Under the pieces are notes generated by a model. That model was given only the letters and a program-made list of their open reading frames with translations, was not told the origin of the DNA and ran no database searches. A program made the translations under genes and the position numbers. Positions 8,513 to 16,490 of a DNA stretch of 38,676 nucleotides are shown piece by piece (the first letter of the stretch is position 1; each line of letters begins with the position of its first letter). This stretch comes from Clostridiaceae bacterium UBA5444 (GTDB lineage: Bacteria > Bacillota > Clostridia > Clostridiales > Oxobacteraceae), in assembly GCA_002426575.1 (NCBI GenBank), contig DIRE01000056.1, positions 1 to 38,676 of the forward strand. The letters run 5' to 3'.

Positions 8513-10234
8513 TTATTTTATACTATTATCTACTTTTATATTTTCAGCAATAAAGCTTTCCACATCGGTAGCTGTAGGCATATTTATTATTTTTGCCACC
8601 ACATCTTCCATATCCTTCTTAGAAATATTTCTTATTATCCACCTTGCCTTTAATATGGATACTGAACTCATACTGAATTCATCTAACCCCATTCCTATCA
8701 ATATTGGTATTAGTTTTGGATCTCCTGCCGCTTCTCCACACATTCCTACCCATATTCCTTCTTTATGCCCATTATCTATTACCTCTTTTATCAATCTCAA
8801 TAATGCTGGATGGAATTGATTATATAAATGGGATATCTGTCTATTGCCCCTATCTACCGCAGTTGTATATTGTATAAGGTCATTGGTCCCTATACTAAAA
8901 AAATCCACTTCTTTAGCAAATAAATCTGATATTAATGCTACAGATGGTACTTCTACCATTATTCCCACTTCTATTTCTTTATTATATGATATATTTTCCC
9001 TTTTTAATTCCTCTTTTACTTCTTCTAATATGGCTTTAGATTCCCTCAGTTCTTCTATACTTGATATCATTGGAAACATTATTTTTATATTTCCATAGGC
9101 CGAGGCCCTTAATAATGCCCTAAGCTGTGTTTTAAATATATCTTTTCTATCAAGGCATAACCTTATAGCTCTATAACCTAGAAACGGGTTCATCTCCTTG
9201 GGTAGCTGTAAATATGGTAAGTCCTTGTCTCCACCTATATCCAGTGTTCTTATAACTAAAGGTTTCCCTTCTAAACTTTCAGCTACTGTCTTATAGGATT
9301 CAAACTGCTCTTCTTCTGTTGGAAGCTTATCCCTATCCATATATAAAAATTCTGTTCTATAGAGTCCTACTCCTTCTCCGTCATTTCTTATTACTCCATC
9401 TACATCCTTTAGCGTTCCTATATTTGCTGCTAACTCTACTTGAAAACCATCCTTTGTTACACTCTTTGAACCTTTTAATTCATTAAGGTTTCTCCTAAAA
9501 GATTCATAGTCTTCTTTTTCTTTTAAAAATTTATCTACAGTCTCTTGGTCTGGATTTAACAATACTATTCCTTTTTCACCATCAAATGCTACAATATCAT
9601 TAGTTCTAACTTTATCCGTTATTCCTTTTACTGCTACCACTGCTGGTATTTCCAGAGTTCTTGCCATTATTGACGAATGGGCTGTTTTGCCACCTACCTC
9701 AGTTATAAATCCTAGAACTCTTTCCTTATTCATCTGTGCTGTATCTGAAGGAGTTAAGTCCTCCGCTACTATTATTACATCTTCATTAAGCTGAGATAAA
9801 TCTAATTGTTCCACTTCCAGAAGAATTTTTATTACTCTATTAGTTACATCCTTTAAATCTGCTGCCCTTTCCTTCATATATTCATTTTCCATACTTTCAA
9901 AAATTTGAACAAGCATTTCTGTAATTTCTTTTATTGCCCATTCAGAATTTATCTTTTCAGTTTTTATCTTTTCTTGGACTTCACCAAAGACTTCTGGATC
10001 ATCCAAGATCATATTATGGGCTTCAAATATCTTTGCTTCCTCTTCTCCTACATTTTTAAGGGTATGCTCATATAAAGCTTCTATTTCGGATTTTGCCCTT
10101 ATAATTGCATCATTAAGTCTACTTAGTTCTCTTCCAATGTCCTCAATTGACTTCTTTATAACCTTAATTTCCGGATCTTTCTTCAAGAAAACCTTACCTA
10201 TTGCCATTCCTGGTGATACGCCTATACCCTTCAT
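8513..10234 (-). CDS. ptsI: PTS enzyme I (phosphoenolpyruvate-protein phosphotransferase)
   Basis: Enzyme I takes phosphate from PEP and passes it to HPr in the cytoplasm. At 573 residues the length is standard. The N-terminal HPr-binding domain is followed by the swivelling His domain with phospho-acceptor His186 in GGKTAHSSIMAR, then the PEP-binding barrel with LYRTEFLYMDRD, the metal and PEP motifs GTNDLIQYTTAVDRGN and the catalytic GMCGEAAGD. It starts at ATG after AGGAGGGAAC, 11 bp behind ptsH. The pair lies immediately downstream of the galactitol-type PTS operon but after a strong hairpin, so it is reached either by read-through or by a promoter I cannot see. It may be the general EI of the cell or a dedicated copy. 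Confidence 0.96.
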   Translation of the reverse strand: MKGIGVSPGMAIGKVFLKKDPEIKVIKKSIEDIGRELSRLNDAIIRAKSEIEALYEHTLKNVGEEEAKIFEAHNMILDDPEVFGEVQEKIKTEKINSEWAIKEITEMLVQIFESMENEYMKERAADLKDVTNRVIKILLEVEQLDLSQLNEDVIIVAEDLTPSDTAQMNKERVLGFITEVGGKTAHSSIMARTLEIPAVVAVKGITDKVRTNDIVAFDGEKGIVLLNPDQETVDKFLKEKEDYESFRRNLNELKGSKSVTKDGFQVELAANIGTLKDVDGVIRNDGEGVGLYRTEFLYMDRDKLPTEEEQFESYKTVAESLEGKPLVIRTLDIGGDKDLPYLQLPKEMNPFLGYRAIRLCLDRKDIFKTQLRALLRASAYGNIKIMFPMISSIEELRESKAILEEVKEELKRENISYNKEIEVGIMVEVPSVALISDLFAKEVDFFSIGTNDLIQYTTAVDRGNRQISHLYNQFHPALLRLIKEVIDNGHKEGIWVGMCGEAAGDPKLIPILIGMGLDEFSMSSVSILKARWIIRNISKKDMEDVVAKIINMPTATDVESFIAENIKVDNSIK

Positions 10235-10245
10235 CTTGTTCCCTC

Positions 10246-10509
10246 CTATTCACCAAAATTGTTGTCTATAAGCCCTTTTAACACCTCTACAGATTCCTTT
10301 GCATCTTCACCATTAGCCTTTATTATTAGCTTATCTCCCTTTTCCGCTGCCATGCTCAGTATTGCTATTATACTTTTTGCATTGTATTCCTTTTCATCCT
10401 TTTCTATAAAAATATTCGATAAAAACTTACCTGCTTCCTTGACAAATAAACTAGCAGGACGTGCATGTAGTCCAGTTTCGTTATTTAATATTACTTCAAC
10501 TTTATGCAT
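10246..10509 (-). CDS. ptsH: PTS phosphocarrier HPr
   Basis: HPr carries phosphate from enzyme I to the EIIA proteins. The 87-residue protein has the active-site His15 in GLHARPA and the regulatory Ser46 in YNAKSIIAIL, the site used by HPr kinase in Bacillota. Having both makes this a true HPr rather than a Crh-like paralogue. The C-terminal LKGLIDNNFGE is typical. It starts at ATG after GGGGAGGAATT and precedes ptsI by 11 bp. It can also phosphorylate PRD domains, which links it to the LevR-type regulator encoded next door. Confidence 0.95.
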   Translation of the reverse strand: MHKVEVILNNETGLHARPASLFVKEAGKFLSNIFIEKDEKEYNAKSIIAILSMAAEKGDKLIIKANGEDAKESVEVLKGLIDNNFGE

Positions 10510-10538
10510 TATAATTCCTCCCCAAGAAAATAATTTAA

Positions 10539-10577
10539 TTGATTGGGAAATAGGTTTTTAACCTACTTCCCAATCAA
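10539..10577 (-). terminator. Hairpin ending the aldolase-PTS operon
   Basis: TTGATTGGGAAATAGGTT pairs with AACCTACTTCCCAATCAA around a short loop, starting 13 bp past the IIC stop. The second PTS copy has a hairpin at the same place (35202-35233) with a different but equally self-complementary stem. Confidence 0.75.
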
Positions 10578-10589
10578 CAATATTAGTTA

Positions 10590-11834
10590 TTATACAAATA
10601 GTTTTGCTACCCACGCCATCAATACCGACCATAAATAAGGGGATGCAGTAGTTATCAATGTTCCCTCAGCTTCTATAACCCCTCCTCCAGCCAAATAGGC
10701 TTCAGTATATAATGGAGCTACCCATGTTGCACCATATAAAGCAACTGAATACATAATTACTAGATAAAGTACACCTTTTAATATATTGTTATCAAAATAA
10801 GGCATGGCTGCTGAAATCATGAAACCTGAGTGTACAGCTATGCAGCCCGCTGGTAGCACCAGTGACCCAGGCAATACGGCTGCAAGGACAAATAATATAG
10901 GGATAAACAATACATTGGTAACTATATTTGCAGGTTGTCCTACTCCCACAGCAGCATCAAGTCCGATGTAATACTCCTTATCGCCATATTTTTTTTGTAA
11001 TAGATTTCTTGCTGCATTAGAAATAGGTACAAGACCTTCCGTCAAGTAACTTATTACCTGAGGGAATAATATAATAATTGCTGCAAAAGCAATTGCTGTT
11101 TGTAATGCCACGCCAACTCCAAGTCCAGAAATCAACGCTAATACAAAGCCTATAATAGCTCCAATAACAGTGGTATCTCCGAACATGCCAAGTTTAGCTT
11201 GCAAAGACATAGGATCAGCTTTTACTTTGTCCAATCCAATGGCATCAAATATTTTGTTGAACAATGGTGCCGGTAAAGCGTATACTGTTGATACAGGGTG
11301 GCAAAAAGATATGCCTTCTAATCCATAGGCCTCTTGCATTTTAGGAGCTTGTTTATCACCAATTATAAGGGATAAAGCACCTGTTGCAAAGAAGGCAACC
11401 CACGCCCATACATAACTATGAGTTACAAGATATACAAGTTGTGCTGATAAAAGCCAAGACCAAAAATTCCATATGTCTACATTAACGGTTTTTGTCCATC
11501 GTAATACAAGCATTACCACATTAAGTAAAATACCCAAAGGAATCATCAATCCTGCATATTTAAAGTTGAAAGCTGCTAAAATTTCAACTCCTACTCCACC
11601 ATCTATTATGGGTAAGTTGATTCCGGTTCTTTCCGCTAAGCCCATACCTACAGGCATAATATTATTTATGGCAACATCTATCATCATATTAAGCCCAAAA
11701 ATACCTATACCTACTCGTATCGCTGACTTTAGTGCTTGACCCACTTTTACTCTAAATGCAACGGCCATTATGAACATTATAATTGGTAACATAGCCGTAG
11801 CTCCTAAATTATTAATCCAATCGAAAAACCTCAT
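10590..11834 (-). CDS. PTS galactitol-type permease, EIIC
   Basis: EIIC forms the membrane channel that imports and helps phosphorylate the sugar alcohol. The 414-residue protein matches the GatC family: an N-terminal amphipathic MRFFDWINNLGATAMLP, about ten hydrophobic segments, and conserved loops such as GEIGQPANIV-like VGVGQPANIVTNV and SAAMPYFDNN. It starts at ATG after GCGGAGGTATTATAC, 30 bp behind IIB. Together with IIB, IIA and a class II aldolase it resembles galactitol, arabitol or tagatose-type systems, but the real substrate cannot be read from the sequence. A near-identical copy is at 35249-36490. Confidence 0.9.
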   Translation of the reverse strand: MRFFDWINNLGATAMLPIIMFIMAVAFRVKVGQALKSAIRVGIGIFGLNMMIDVAINNIMPVGMGLAERTGINLPIIDGGVGVEILAAFNFKYAGLMIPLGILLNVVMLVLRWTKTVNVDIWNFWSWLLSAQLVYLVTHSYVWAWVAFFATGALSLIIGDKQAPKMQEAYGLEGISFCHPVSTVYALPAPLFNKIFDAIGLDKVKADPMSLQAKLGMFGDTTVIGAIIGFVLALISGLGVGVALQTAIAFAAIIILFPQVISYLTEGLVPISNAARNLLQKKYGDKEYYIGLDAAVGVGQPANIVTNVLFIPILFVLAAVLPGSLVLPAGCIAVHSGFMISAAMPYFDNNILKGVLYLVIMYSVALYGATWVAPLYTEAYLAGGGVIEAEGTLITTASPYLWSVLMAWVAKLFV

Positions 11835-11864
11835 AGTATAATACCTCCGCTCTCTATTTTTATA

Positions 11865-12152
11865 TTATTTTTTATTTTGAAGTACTTCCACGATCTTATC
11901 TAAATCTTTTTCCATTCCTATACCTGTTAAAAAAGACATAGTTCTTATAACCGGGACACCTAAATTATCGGATAATAATGTAGACGTCACAATGACATCA
12001 TAATTGGAAACATCACCTAAATCAGAAACCTTGGTAACAGTCATTTTCACATCAATATTTCTCTCTTTTAATAAATCCTTCAATTGTTCAGCTATCAATT
12101 TTGAAGTAGCCATTCCAGATGCACATACAACACAAATATTATACTTAGCCAT
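11865..12152 (-). CDS. PTS galactitol-type EIIB
   Basis: EIIB receives phosphate from EIIA and hands it to the sugar in EIIC. The 95-residue protein has the GatB-type phosphocysteine loop VVCASGMATSK, with Cys10 as acceptor. It begins 3 bp after the IIA stop codon, so the two are translationally coupled. It differs from the second copy (36521-36808) at only three residues (Lys3/Ser, Val35/Ala, Gly65/Ser), which shows that the duplication is fairly recent or under strong constraint. Confidence 0.93.
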   Translation of the reverse strand: MAKYNICVVCASGMATSKLIAEQLKDLLKERNIDVKMTVTKVSDLGDVSNYDVIVTSTLLSDNLGVPVIRTMSFLTGIGMEKDLDKIVEVLQNKK

Positions 12153-12155
12153 AAT

Positions 12156-12620
12156 TTATTCATCCTCTCTTTTTATTATATTTATTATTTCTTTAGAATT
12201 TTTGCATGAACATATTGCCTCCATCAATTCTACCTTCTGAATCATGTCCATTATTCCTCTTAAAGCTTCTAAATGAAATTCTGGTGTTTTAATTGCCAAT
12301 AAAAATATAATCTTAGTATCAATTTCTTCATCTGGATCATCCATCTTTTTGAACGAAACGTTTTCTTTCAGAACTCCAACGGCTATTCCTGGATTTAACA
12401 CATGACTATTATCTGTATGAGGTATAGCAATATTGAGCCCAATACCTTGAATCCCAGTTGGATAATCTTTTTCCCTTTCTATTACAGCATTTACAAAGGT
12501 ATCTTTTACATAGCCTTCTTTAAATAATACATTGCCTAATATTTCTATCGCTTCATAACTATCCTGTACCTCTATTTCTGTTAAGACCAATTTTTCGTCA
12601 ATCAATTCTATTAGTTTCAT
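12156..12620 (-). CDS. PTS EIIA, fructose/galactitol type
   Basis: EIIA takes phosphate from HPr. The 154-residue protein carries the PTS_EIIA_2 active site GLNIAIPHTDNSHV with phospho-acceptor His68, and ends in NSKEIINIIKREDE. It starts at ATG after CAAGGAG. It lies between the aldolase and IIB in one operon. It is the only free-standing EIIA of this type in the window, so it probably serves both the adjacent IIB-IIC pair and the duplicated pair at 35-36.8 kb, whose own IIA has been deleted. Confidence 0.92.
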   Translation of the reverse strand: MKLIELIDEKLVLTEIEVQDSYEAIEILGNVLFKEGYVKDTFVNAVIEREKDYPTGIQGIGLNIAIPHTDNSHVLNPGIAVGVLKENVSFKKMDDPDEEIDTKIIFLLAIKTPEFHLEALRGIMDMIQKVELMEAICSCKNSKEIINIIKREDE

Positions 12621-12653
12621 AGAAAAATCTCCTTGTCATAAATTAATGTCTAT

Positions 12654-13493
12654 TTACGCCTTGTTATTAGACCCAAAAATCCTTATATAATGTCTAATCT
12701 TATTTCTCATTTCCTTTTTAGCCAAGTCTGTTCTTATAGGAAACTCCCAGCCAGGTTTTATATCTTGTGAATTAAAACCTTTCATAGCTGCAATATCCAC
12801 ATCGGTACCAATATTGATTTTGTTTATTCCTAGTTGAGATACCCTTCTAAGCTGTTCATCTCCAGTCATAGAACCCCCATGTAAAACTAAGGGTACTCTT
12901 ACTTGTTTCTTTACTTCGATTAATCTATCAAAGTCTATTTTAGGTTTGCCTTTATACAACCCATGGGCGGTGCCAATGGCTATAGCCAAAGCATCTATCC
13001 CAGTCTTGGCCACAAAATCTGCCGCCATATCAGGATCCGTTAATGCATCCTTATCTCCTACTTGATATTCCTCTCCCAATCCTACATGGCCTAATTCCGC
13101 TTCTACAGATACACCAACGGAATGAGCAACTTTAACTAGTTCCCGTGTTTCTTCTATATTGATGTGATATGGCTGAGATGAACGATCTACCATAATTGAA
13201 GTGAATCCTGCCCTTATTGCTTTAATGCTTTCTTCATATTCCAAACTATGATCTAGATTAGTGCAAATAGGAATATCATATTTTGATTCTACAATTTTTA
13301 CAATCTTGGCAAAATCATAAATATCAATAATATCTTCAAGCATTTCTCCAAAATTTAATATTATGGGAGACCTTTCTTCCCTAGCAGCTTCCAAAGCGGC
13401 ACTTATTGTCTCAAAATTAAATACATTTACTGCAATTACAGCATAATTACCTTTGTTTGCATTACATAAAATAGGATTCAATGACACTAACAT
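12654..13493 (-). CDS. Class II (zinc) ketose-bisphosphate aldolase
   Basis: This 279-residue class II aldolase should cleave a ketose 1,6-bisphosphate or a related phosphorylated sugar to DHAP and an aldehyde. Zinc ligands and catalytic residues are visible: Asp81-His82 in CTNLDHS, Glu in VEAELGHVG, His in AIGTAHGLY and His in PLVLHGGS. Length and motifs fit the FbaA/GatY/KbaY group. GatY/KbaY tagatose-bisphosphate aldolases sit in just this operon arrangement with a Gat-type PTS. It starts at ATG after GGGAGGAGTAT and is the first gene behind the sigma54 promoter at 13546-13563. The substrate might instead be the product of the neighbouring RuBisCO-like pathway. Confidence 0.92.
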   Translation of the reverse strand: MLVSLNPILCNANKGNYAVIAVNVFNFETISAALEAAREERSPIILNFGEMLEDIIDIYDFAKIVKIVESKYDIPICTNLDHSLEYEESIKAIRAGFTSIMVDRSSQPYHINIEETRELVKVAHSVGVSVEAELGHVGLGEEYQVGDKDALTDPDMAADFVAKTGIDALAIAIGTAHGLYKGKPKIDFDRLIEVKKQVRVPLVLHGGSMTGDEQLRRVSQLGINKINIGTDVDIAAMKGFNSQDIKPGWEFPIRTDLAKKEMRNKIRHYIRIFGSNNKA

Positions 13494-13545
13494 AATATAC
13501 TCCTCCCTTCTTTAAATTTTTCATTCCTTGCTTGCAGGTTTAATA

Positions 13546-13563
13546 TTGCAAGTTTGATACCAA
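13546..13563 (-). promoter_or_regulatory. Sigma54 promoter of the aldolase-PTS operon
   Basis: The minus strand reads TTGGTATCAAACTTGCAA, with GG and GC 10 bp apart. It ends 53 bp before the aldolase start. The same site, with small changes, precedes the duplicated PTS copy (36963-36980). Confidence 0.82.
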
Positions 13564-13679
13564 GTTGATAAATATCCTCCTAATCCCCTCAATATTTGCA
13601 ATGATATATTATCAAACCTTTATATCATGGGGATAATCTAAATAAAAAAACTAGATATAGCGTCGATTGAAAATTCCCC

Positions 13680-13715
13680 CTTCACAAAATATTCATTTAT
13701 ATTTTGTTGTTAAAA
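13680..13715 (-). promoter_or_regulatory. Candidate activator enhancer of the aldolase-PTS operon
   Basis: This stretch, about 117-150 bp upstream of the -24 element, contains AATATTCA (13688-13695, TGAATATT on the minus strand) followed by ATATTTTGTTGTT. It is conserved in the duplicated copy at 37104-37130. The interval 13564-13679 shows nothing else recognisable. Confidence 0.42.
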
Positions 13716-13758
13716 ATGATGTTTATTTTGGTGGCATTGGAATAAATCCTAAAAAATC

Positions 13759-13787
13759 AGAAAGCTATCAATCATTGATAGCTTTCT
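13759..13787 (-). terminator. Hairpin after the RuBisCO-like gene
   Basis: AGAAAGCTATCAAT and ATTGATAGCTTTCT pair around a one-base centre, starting 37 bp past the stop of the RuBisCO-like gene and followed on that strand by a run of A/T. It separates that operon from the aldolase-PTS promoter region. A related hairpin occurs at 37176-37200. Confidence 0.72.
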
Positions 13788-13823
13788 AAATTAAAGTCGA
13801 TTATTTTTTAAGCATTTATCAGT

Positions 13824-15149
13824 TTATCCAAGAACTCTAGAGAATAGGTTTCCACCTTCGCCATAAACACCCCATACATCCAAAGCTGCTTTTAGCTCTT
13901 TGTGGGTTTCTGCATATTCTCTCACTGGAATGTTCTTCATAGTAGCATCTATAGCTTGTCTAAATGCTTTACCTCCTGCAACAGCACCCATTGGATGGCC
14001 GTGTACTCCACCACCAGCACCGATTATAATATCTGTTCCTAAATCTTCTATAAGTTGTGGTACCATACCTGGATGAACGCCTGCAACAGCATTAACAAAA
14101 GTAGGGTTCAAATGATAGAACTTAGCCATACACATTTCATATATTCTTATATATTTATTTTTAAGCATTGGCATCTTACCATAAGGTACACAGTCGTTTA
14201 TTATGTCACAACCTGCAAGTCTTTGTAATTTTGCATTATATAATTCAATACTCATTCCATAATAAGGTGAATCAGTAAATCCTCCTGCAGCTGTTCCATG
14301 TCCCAGTATAGGTACGTTAATTTCAGGGTCTTCAGCCAACATTCTCACTATAGGTAGACCAACTGCAAAAGTATTTACCATAAGAGCATTAGCTCCTGCT
14401 TTTATGGCCCTTATTGCATTATCTCTTATCTTGTCTGCTCTATCCGTAATATTAAGTGTAAATAACTTCTTTTCTCCTGTTTCTTTTTCAGCTTTTTCTA
14501 TAGCCTTCATGTAAAGTTCAACTCTTTTTTCAAGAGGAGAGAAATGCCTATCTGCAGCTACTAGCTCATCATCCTTTATTATATCTACTCCACCTACAGC
14601 TGCATCATATAAATACTTTGCTCCTTCTTCAGGTGTACAACCTGCACAAGGTTTAATCATATTGTTTACAAGAGGTCTATCATGTATTCCCAATAAATCT
14701 CTAATACCTTTTACACCAAACTTAGGTCCTTTGAAATCTTTTACAAAAGATTGAGGCATTTCAATATCTAATAATTTTACATTTCCTCCACCAATATTTC
14801 CAGGTATAGCAGAATACATTTGTGCAAAATCAGGACCAAAGTTATCCCAAGGGAATGCCAATCTCATGAGGAAAATTCTTTCTTCATCTGCATTAAGCTG
14901 CCAAGGTTTTGTCCTATCAGGCACTTCATAAATACCTACTACTCTTGCAACATGATTTTGTACCAATTCAGGAGTTTCCCCCGGAACATCAAGCCATGTA
15001 CCTGTAGTTTGTTCAATAGCCATACCAGCCGCTCTTGCAACTAAATCTGTAGTTCCAGATGCTCTTACTAAAAAAGTTGCTACAACAAATTTTTCTGCAT
15101 CTAGTGATTCGGACATACAAACATAATCATAATTATACAATCTATTCAT
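13824..15149 (-). CDS. RuBisCO-like protein (form IV-type), function unknown
   Basis: This 441-residue protein is clearly in the RuBisCO large-subunit superfamily. Much of the RuBisCO active site can be placed: Glu46 and Thr51-Trp52 in EQTTGTW, Asn118 in PGNIGG, Lys166 in MIKP, the carbamylated Lys192 with Mg ligands Asp194 and Glu195 in IIKDDE, His284 in LGHGT and Lys325 in PYGKM (loop 6). Differences point away from CO2 fixation: Cys replaces Lys177 of the KPK motif, Gly replaces Arg295 after the catalytic His, and the SGG phosphate loop is GAGGG. Such proteins act as enolases, isomerases or decarboxylases, for example in methionine salvage and apionate catabolism. It starts at ATG after AAAGGGAGG and follows the alcohol dehydrogenase by 18 bp. 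With a PTS and aldolase beside it, a step on a phosphorylated keto-sugar acid is a reasonable guess. Confidence 0.92.
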   Translation of the reverse strand: MNRLYNYDYVCMSESLDAEKFVVATFLVRASGTTDLVARAAGMAIEQTTGTWLDVPGETPELVQNHVARVVGIYEVPDRTKPWQLNADEERIFLMRLAFPWDNFGPDFAQMYSAIPGNIGGGNVKLLDIEMPQSFVKDFKGPKFGVKGIRDLLGIHDRPLVNNMIKPCAGCTPEEGAKYLYDAAVGGVDIIKDDELVAADRHFSPLEKRVELYMKAIEKAEKETGEKKLFTLNITDRADKIRDNAIRAIKAGANALMVNTFAVGLPIVRMLAEDPEINVPILGHGTAAGGFTDSPYYGMSIELYNAKLQRLAGCDIINDCVPYGKMPMLKNKYIRIYEMCMAKFYHLNPTFVNAVAGVHPGMVPQLIEDLGTDIIIGAGGGVHGHPMGAVAGGKAFRQAIDATMKNIPVREYAETHKELKAALDVWGVYGEGGNLFSRVLG

Positions 15150-15167
15150 TTATATTACCTCCCTTTA

Positions 15168-16211
15168 TTAATCAAATAAAACGCACTTTCTTAGTCCTTT
15201 TGCATTAAGCACATCATGAAAAGCCTGTTCAAGTTGTTCTAAACCTATTAATTCACTCTGTAATACTTTAGTTGAAAGTTTATTGTTAGCGACAAGTTTT
15301 ATAGAATTAGCAAATCCTCTACTTGTATAGCTTACGGATCCTATTATTTTCGATTGACTATAATGTATTTCATTAGGATCAAATTCTACAGTTGTTGGTG
15401 GATAGGTACCTCCTAGAAGTACAAGTCTTCCTCCTACAGCCATAGCTCCTATACCCTGTGAAATAGGTATCTTTCCCCCTACTGAACAAATAATTGCATC
15501 TGCAAGTTCCCCATCATTGAAGTTTAATATTGCTTCATTTAGATCTTCATTTTTAGGGTTAACTACCATATCAGCACCAAGGGATTTTGCAACTTCTAAT
15601 CTTTCATCAATAACATCAGATATAATTACTCTTGCACCCTTTAATTTTGCAAGCTCTATGCATGTAAGTCCCATAAAACCTGCACCTATAATAAGCACTG
15701 TATCCTGTATTCCTATTTCTGCCTTCTCTACTCCATTTAAGCAACAAGCAACAGGTTCAACCAATACCGCTTCATGAAAACTTAAATTATCAGGTATCTT
15801 ATAAACCAAATCAACAGGTACTGTCGCATATTCAACAAATCCTCCGTCTACAGTTACACCAAAGATTTCTTGATTTGAACATGCACCTAAGCCTACATGC
15901 TCCAATGAGCCATCTTTACAATTTTTACAATGACCACAGGTAATAATATTTCCTACCACTACCCTATCTCCAGTTTTGAATGTATCTTCGCTTACATCTT
16001 CTCCTACTTTTTCAATTATTCCTGAAGCCTCATGTCCTAAAACAAATGGGAACTTAGGCAAGGAACTTTTCCCGGTATACTTTTTAACATCCGTTGGACA
16101 TACTCCACAAGCCTTTACTCTTATTAAAACTTCTCCACTTTTTGGTTCTGGTATATTAAGATCATCCCTAAGTTCTAATTTATTTGGCTCTAATAAAATT
16201 GCACCTTTCAA
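15168..16211 (-). CDS. Zinc-dependent medium-chain alcohol/polyol dehydrogenase
   Basis: This 347-residue NAD(P)-dependent dehydrogenase belongs to the threonine/sorbitol dehydrogenase branch. Catalytic zinc ligands are Cys in KACGVCPTD and His-Glu in LGHEASG. The Rossmann loop is IGAGFMGL. The structural zinc lobe has CGHCKNC, but the fourth Cys comes 12 residues later instead of the usual 7, so the loop is enlarged. I prefer the TTG start at 16211, which has AGAGGTG at a good distance, over an upstream GTG at 16220. It is the first gene behind the sigma54 promoter at 16343-16360 and is cotranscribed with the RuBisCO-like gene. It probably oxidises a hydroxyl of the PTS-imported phosphorylated compound before the RuBisCO-like step. 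Confidence 0.9.
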   Translation of the reverse strand: MKGAILLEPNKLELRDDLNIPEPKSGEVLIRVKACGVCPTDVKKYTGKSSLPKFPFVLGHEASGIIEKVGEDVSEDTFKTGDRVVVGNIITCGHCKNCKDGSLEHVGLGACSNQEIFGVTVDGGFVEYATVPVDLVYKIPDNLSFHEAVLVEPVACCLNGVEKAEIGIQDTVLIIGAGFMGLTCIELAKLKGARVIISDVIDERLEVAKSLGADMVVNPKNEDLNEAILNFNDGELADAIICSVGGKIPISQGIGAMAVGGRLVLLGGTYPPTTVEFDPNEIHYSQSKIIGSVSYTSRGFANSIKLVANNKLSTKVLQSELIGLEQLEQAFHDVLNAKGLRKCVLFD

Positions 16212-16342
16212 TCCAATCACCTCTTTTAATTTCTCATACTATAATGTTAAAACTTAATGTCTAGCTGACTAGCCACAAACACCTCCTCTTCAAGGACATT
16301 AAATTTTAGCTATCAAACGTAATTAACATACGCATATAATAA

Positions 16343-16360
16343 TTGCAAACTTTATGCCAA
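16343..16360 (-). promoter_or_regulatory. Sigma54 promoter of the dehydrogenase/RuBisCO-like operon
   Basis: The minus strand reads TTGGCATAAAGTTTGCAA, near-perfect -24/-12 elements differing at one base from the flavodoxin promoter. It lies about 130 bp before the dehydrogenase start. The whole block 16330-16485 is paralogous to 32790-32951. Confidence 0.88.
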
Positions 16361-16384
16361 TACAAACTATTCCATAAAATAAAT

Positions 16385-16413
16385 AAAATACAGAGCCTAC
16401 GGCCCTGTATTTT
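16385..16413 (-). terminator. Hairpin after the ABC importer operon, also inside the promoter module
   Basis: AAAATACAG pairs with CTGTATTTT, with further GC pairs inside. It follows the substrate-binding protein gene (stop at 16491) and can terminate that transcript. It also lies between the sigma54 promoter and its candidate enhancer, exactly where a homologous palindrome occurs at 32845-32872, so it may have a second role. Confidence 0.6.
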
Positions 16414-16463
16414 AGGTGGTTTATTATTTTTTTTAATTAATTGATATTATAATAAAACATTGC

Positions 16464-16484
16464 TTGAATAAAATGTTGAATATT
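16464..16484 (-). promoter_or_regulatory. Candidate activator enhancer of the dehydrogenase/RuBisCO-like operon
   Basis: The block includes TTGAATAAAA followed by TGTTGAATATT. It is nearly identical to 32931-32951 and sits 104-124 bp upstream of the -24 element. It directly abuts the 3' end of the substrate-binding protein gene. Confidence 0.5.
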
Positions 16485-16490
16485 AATTTA

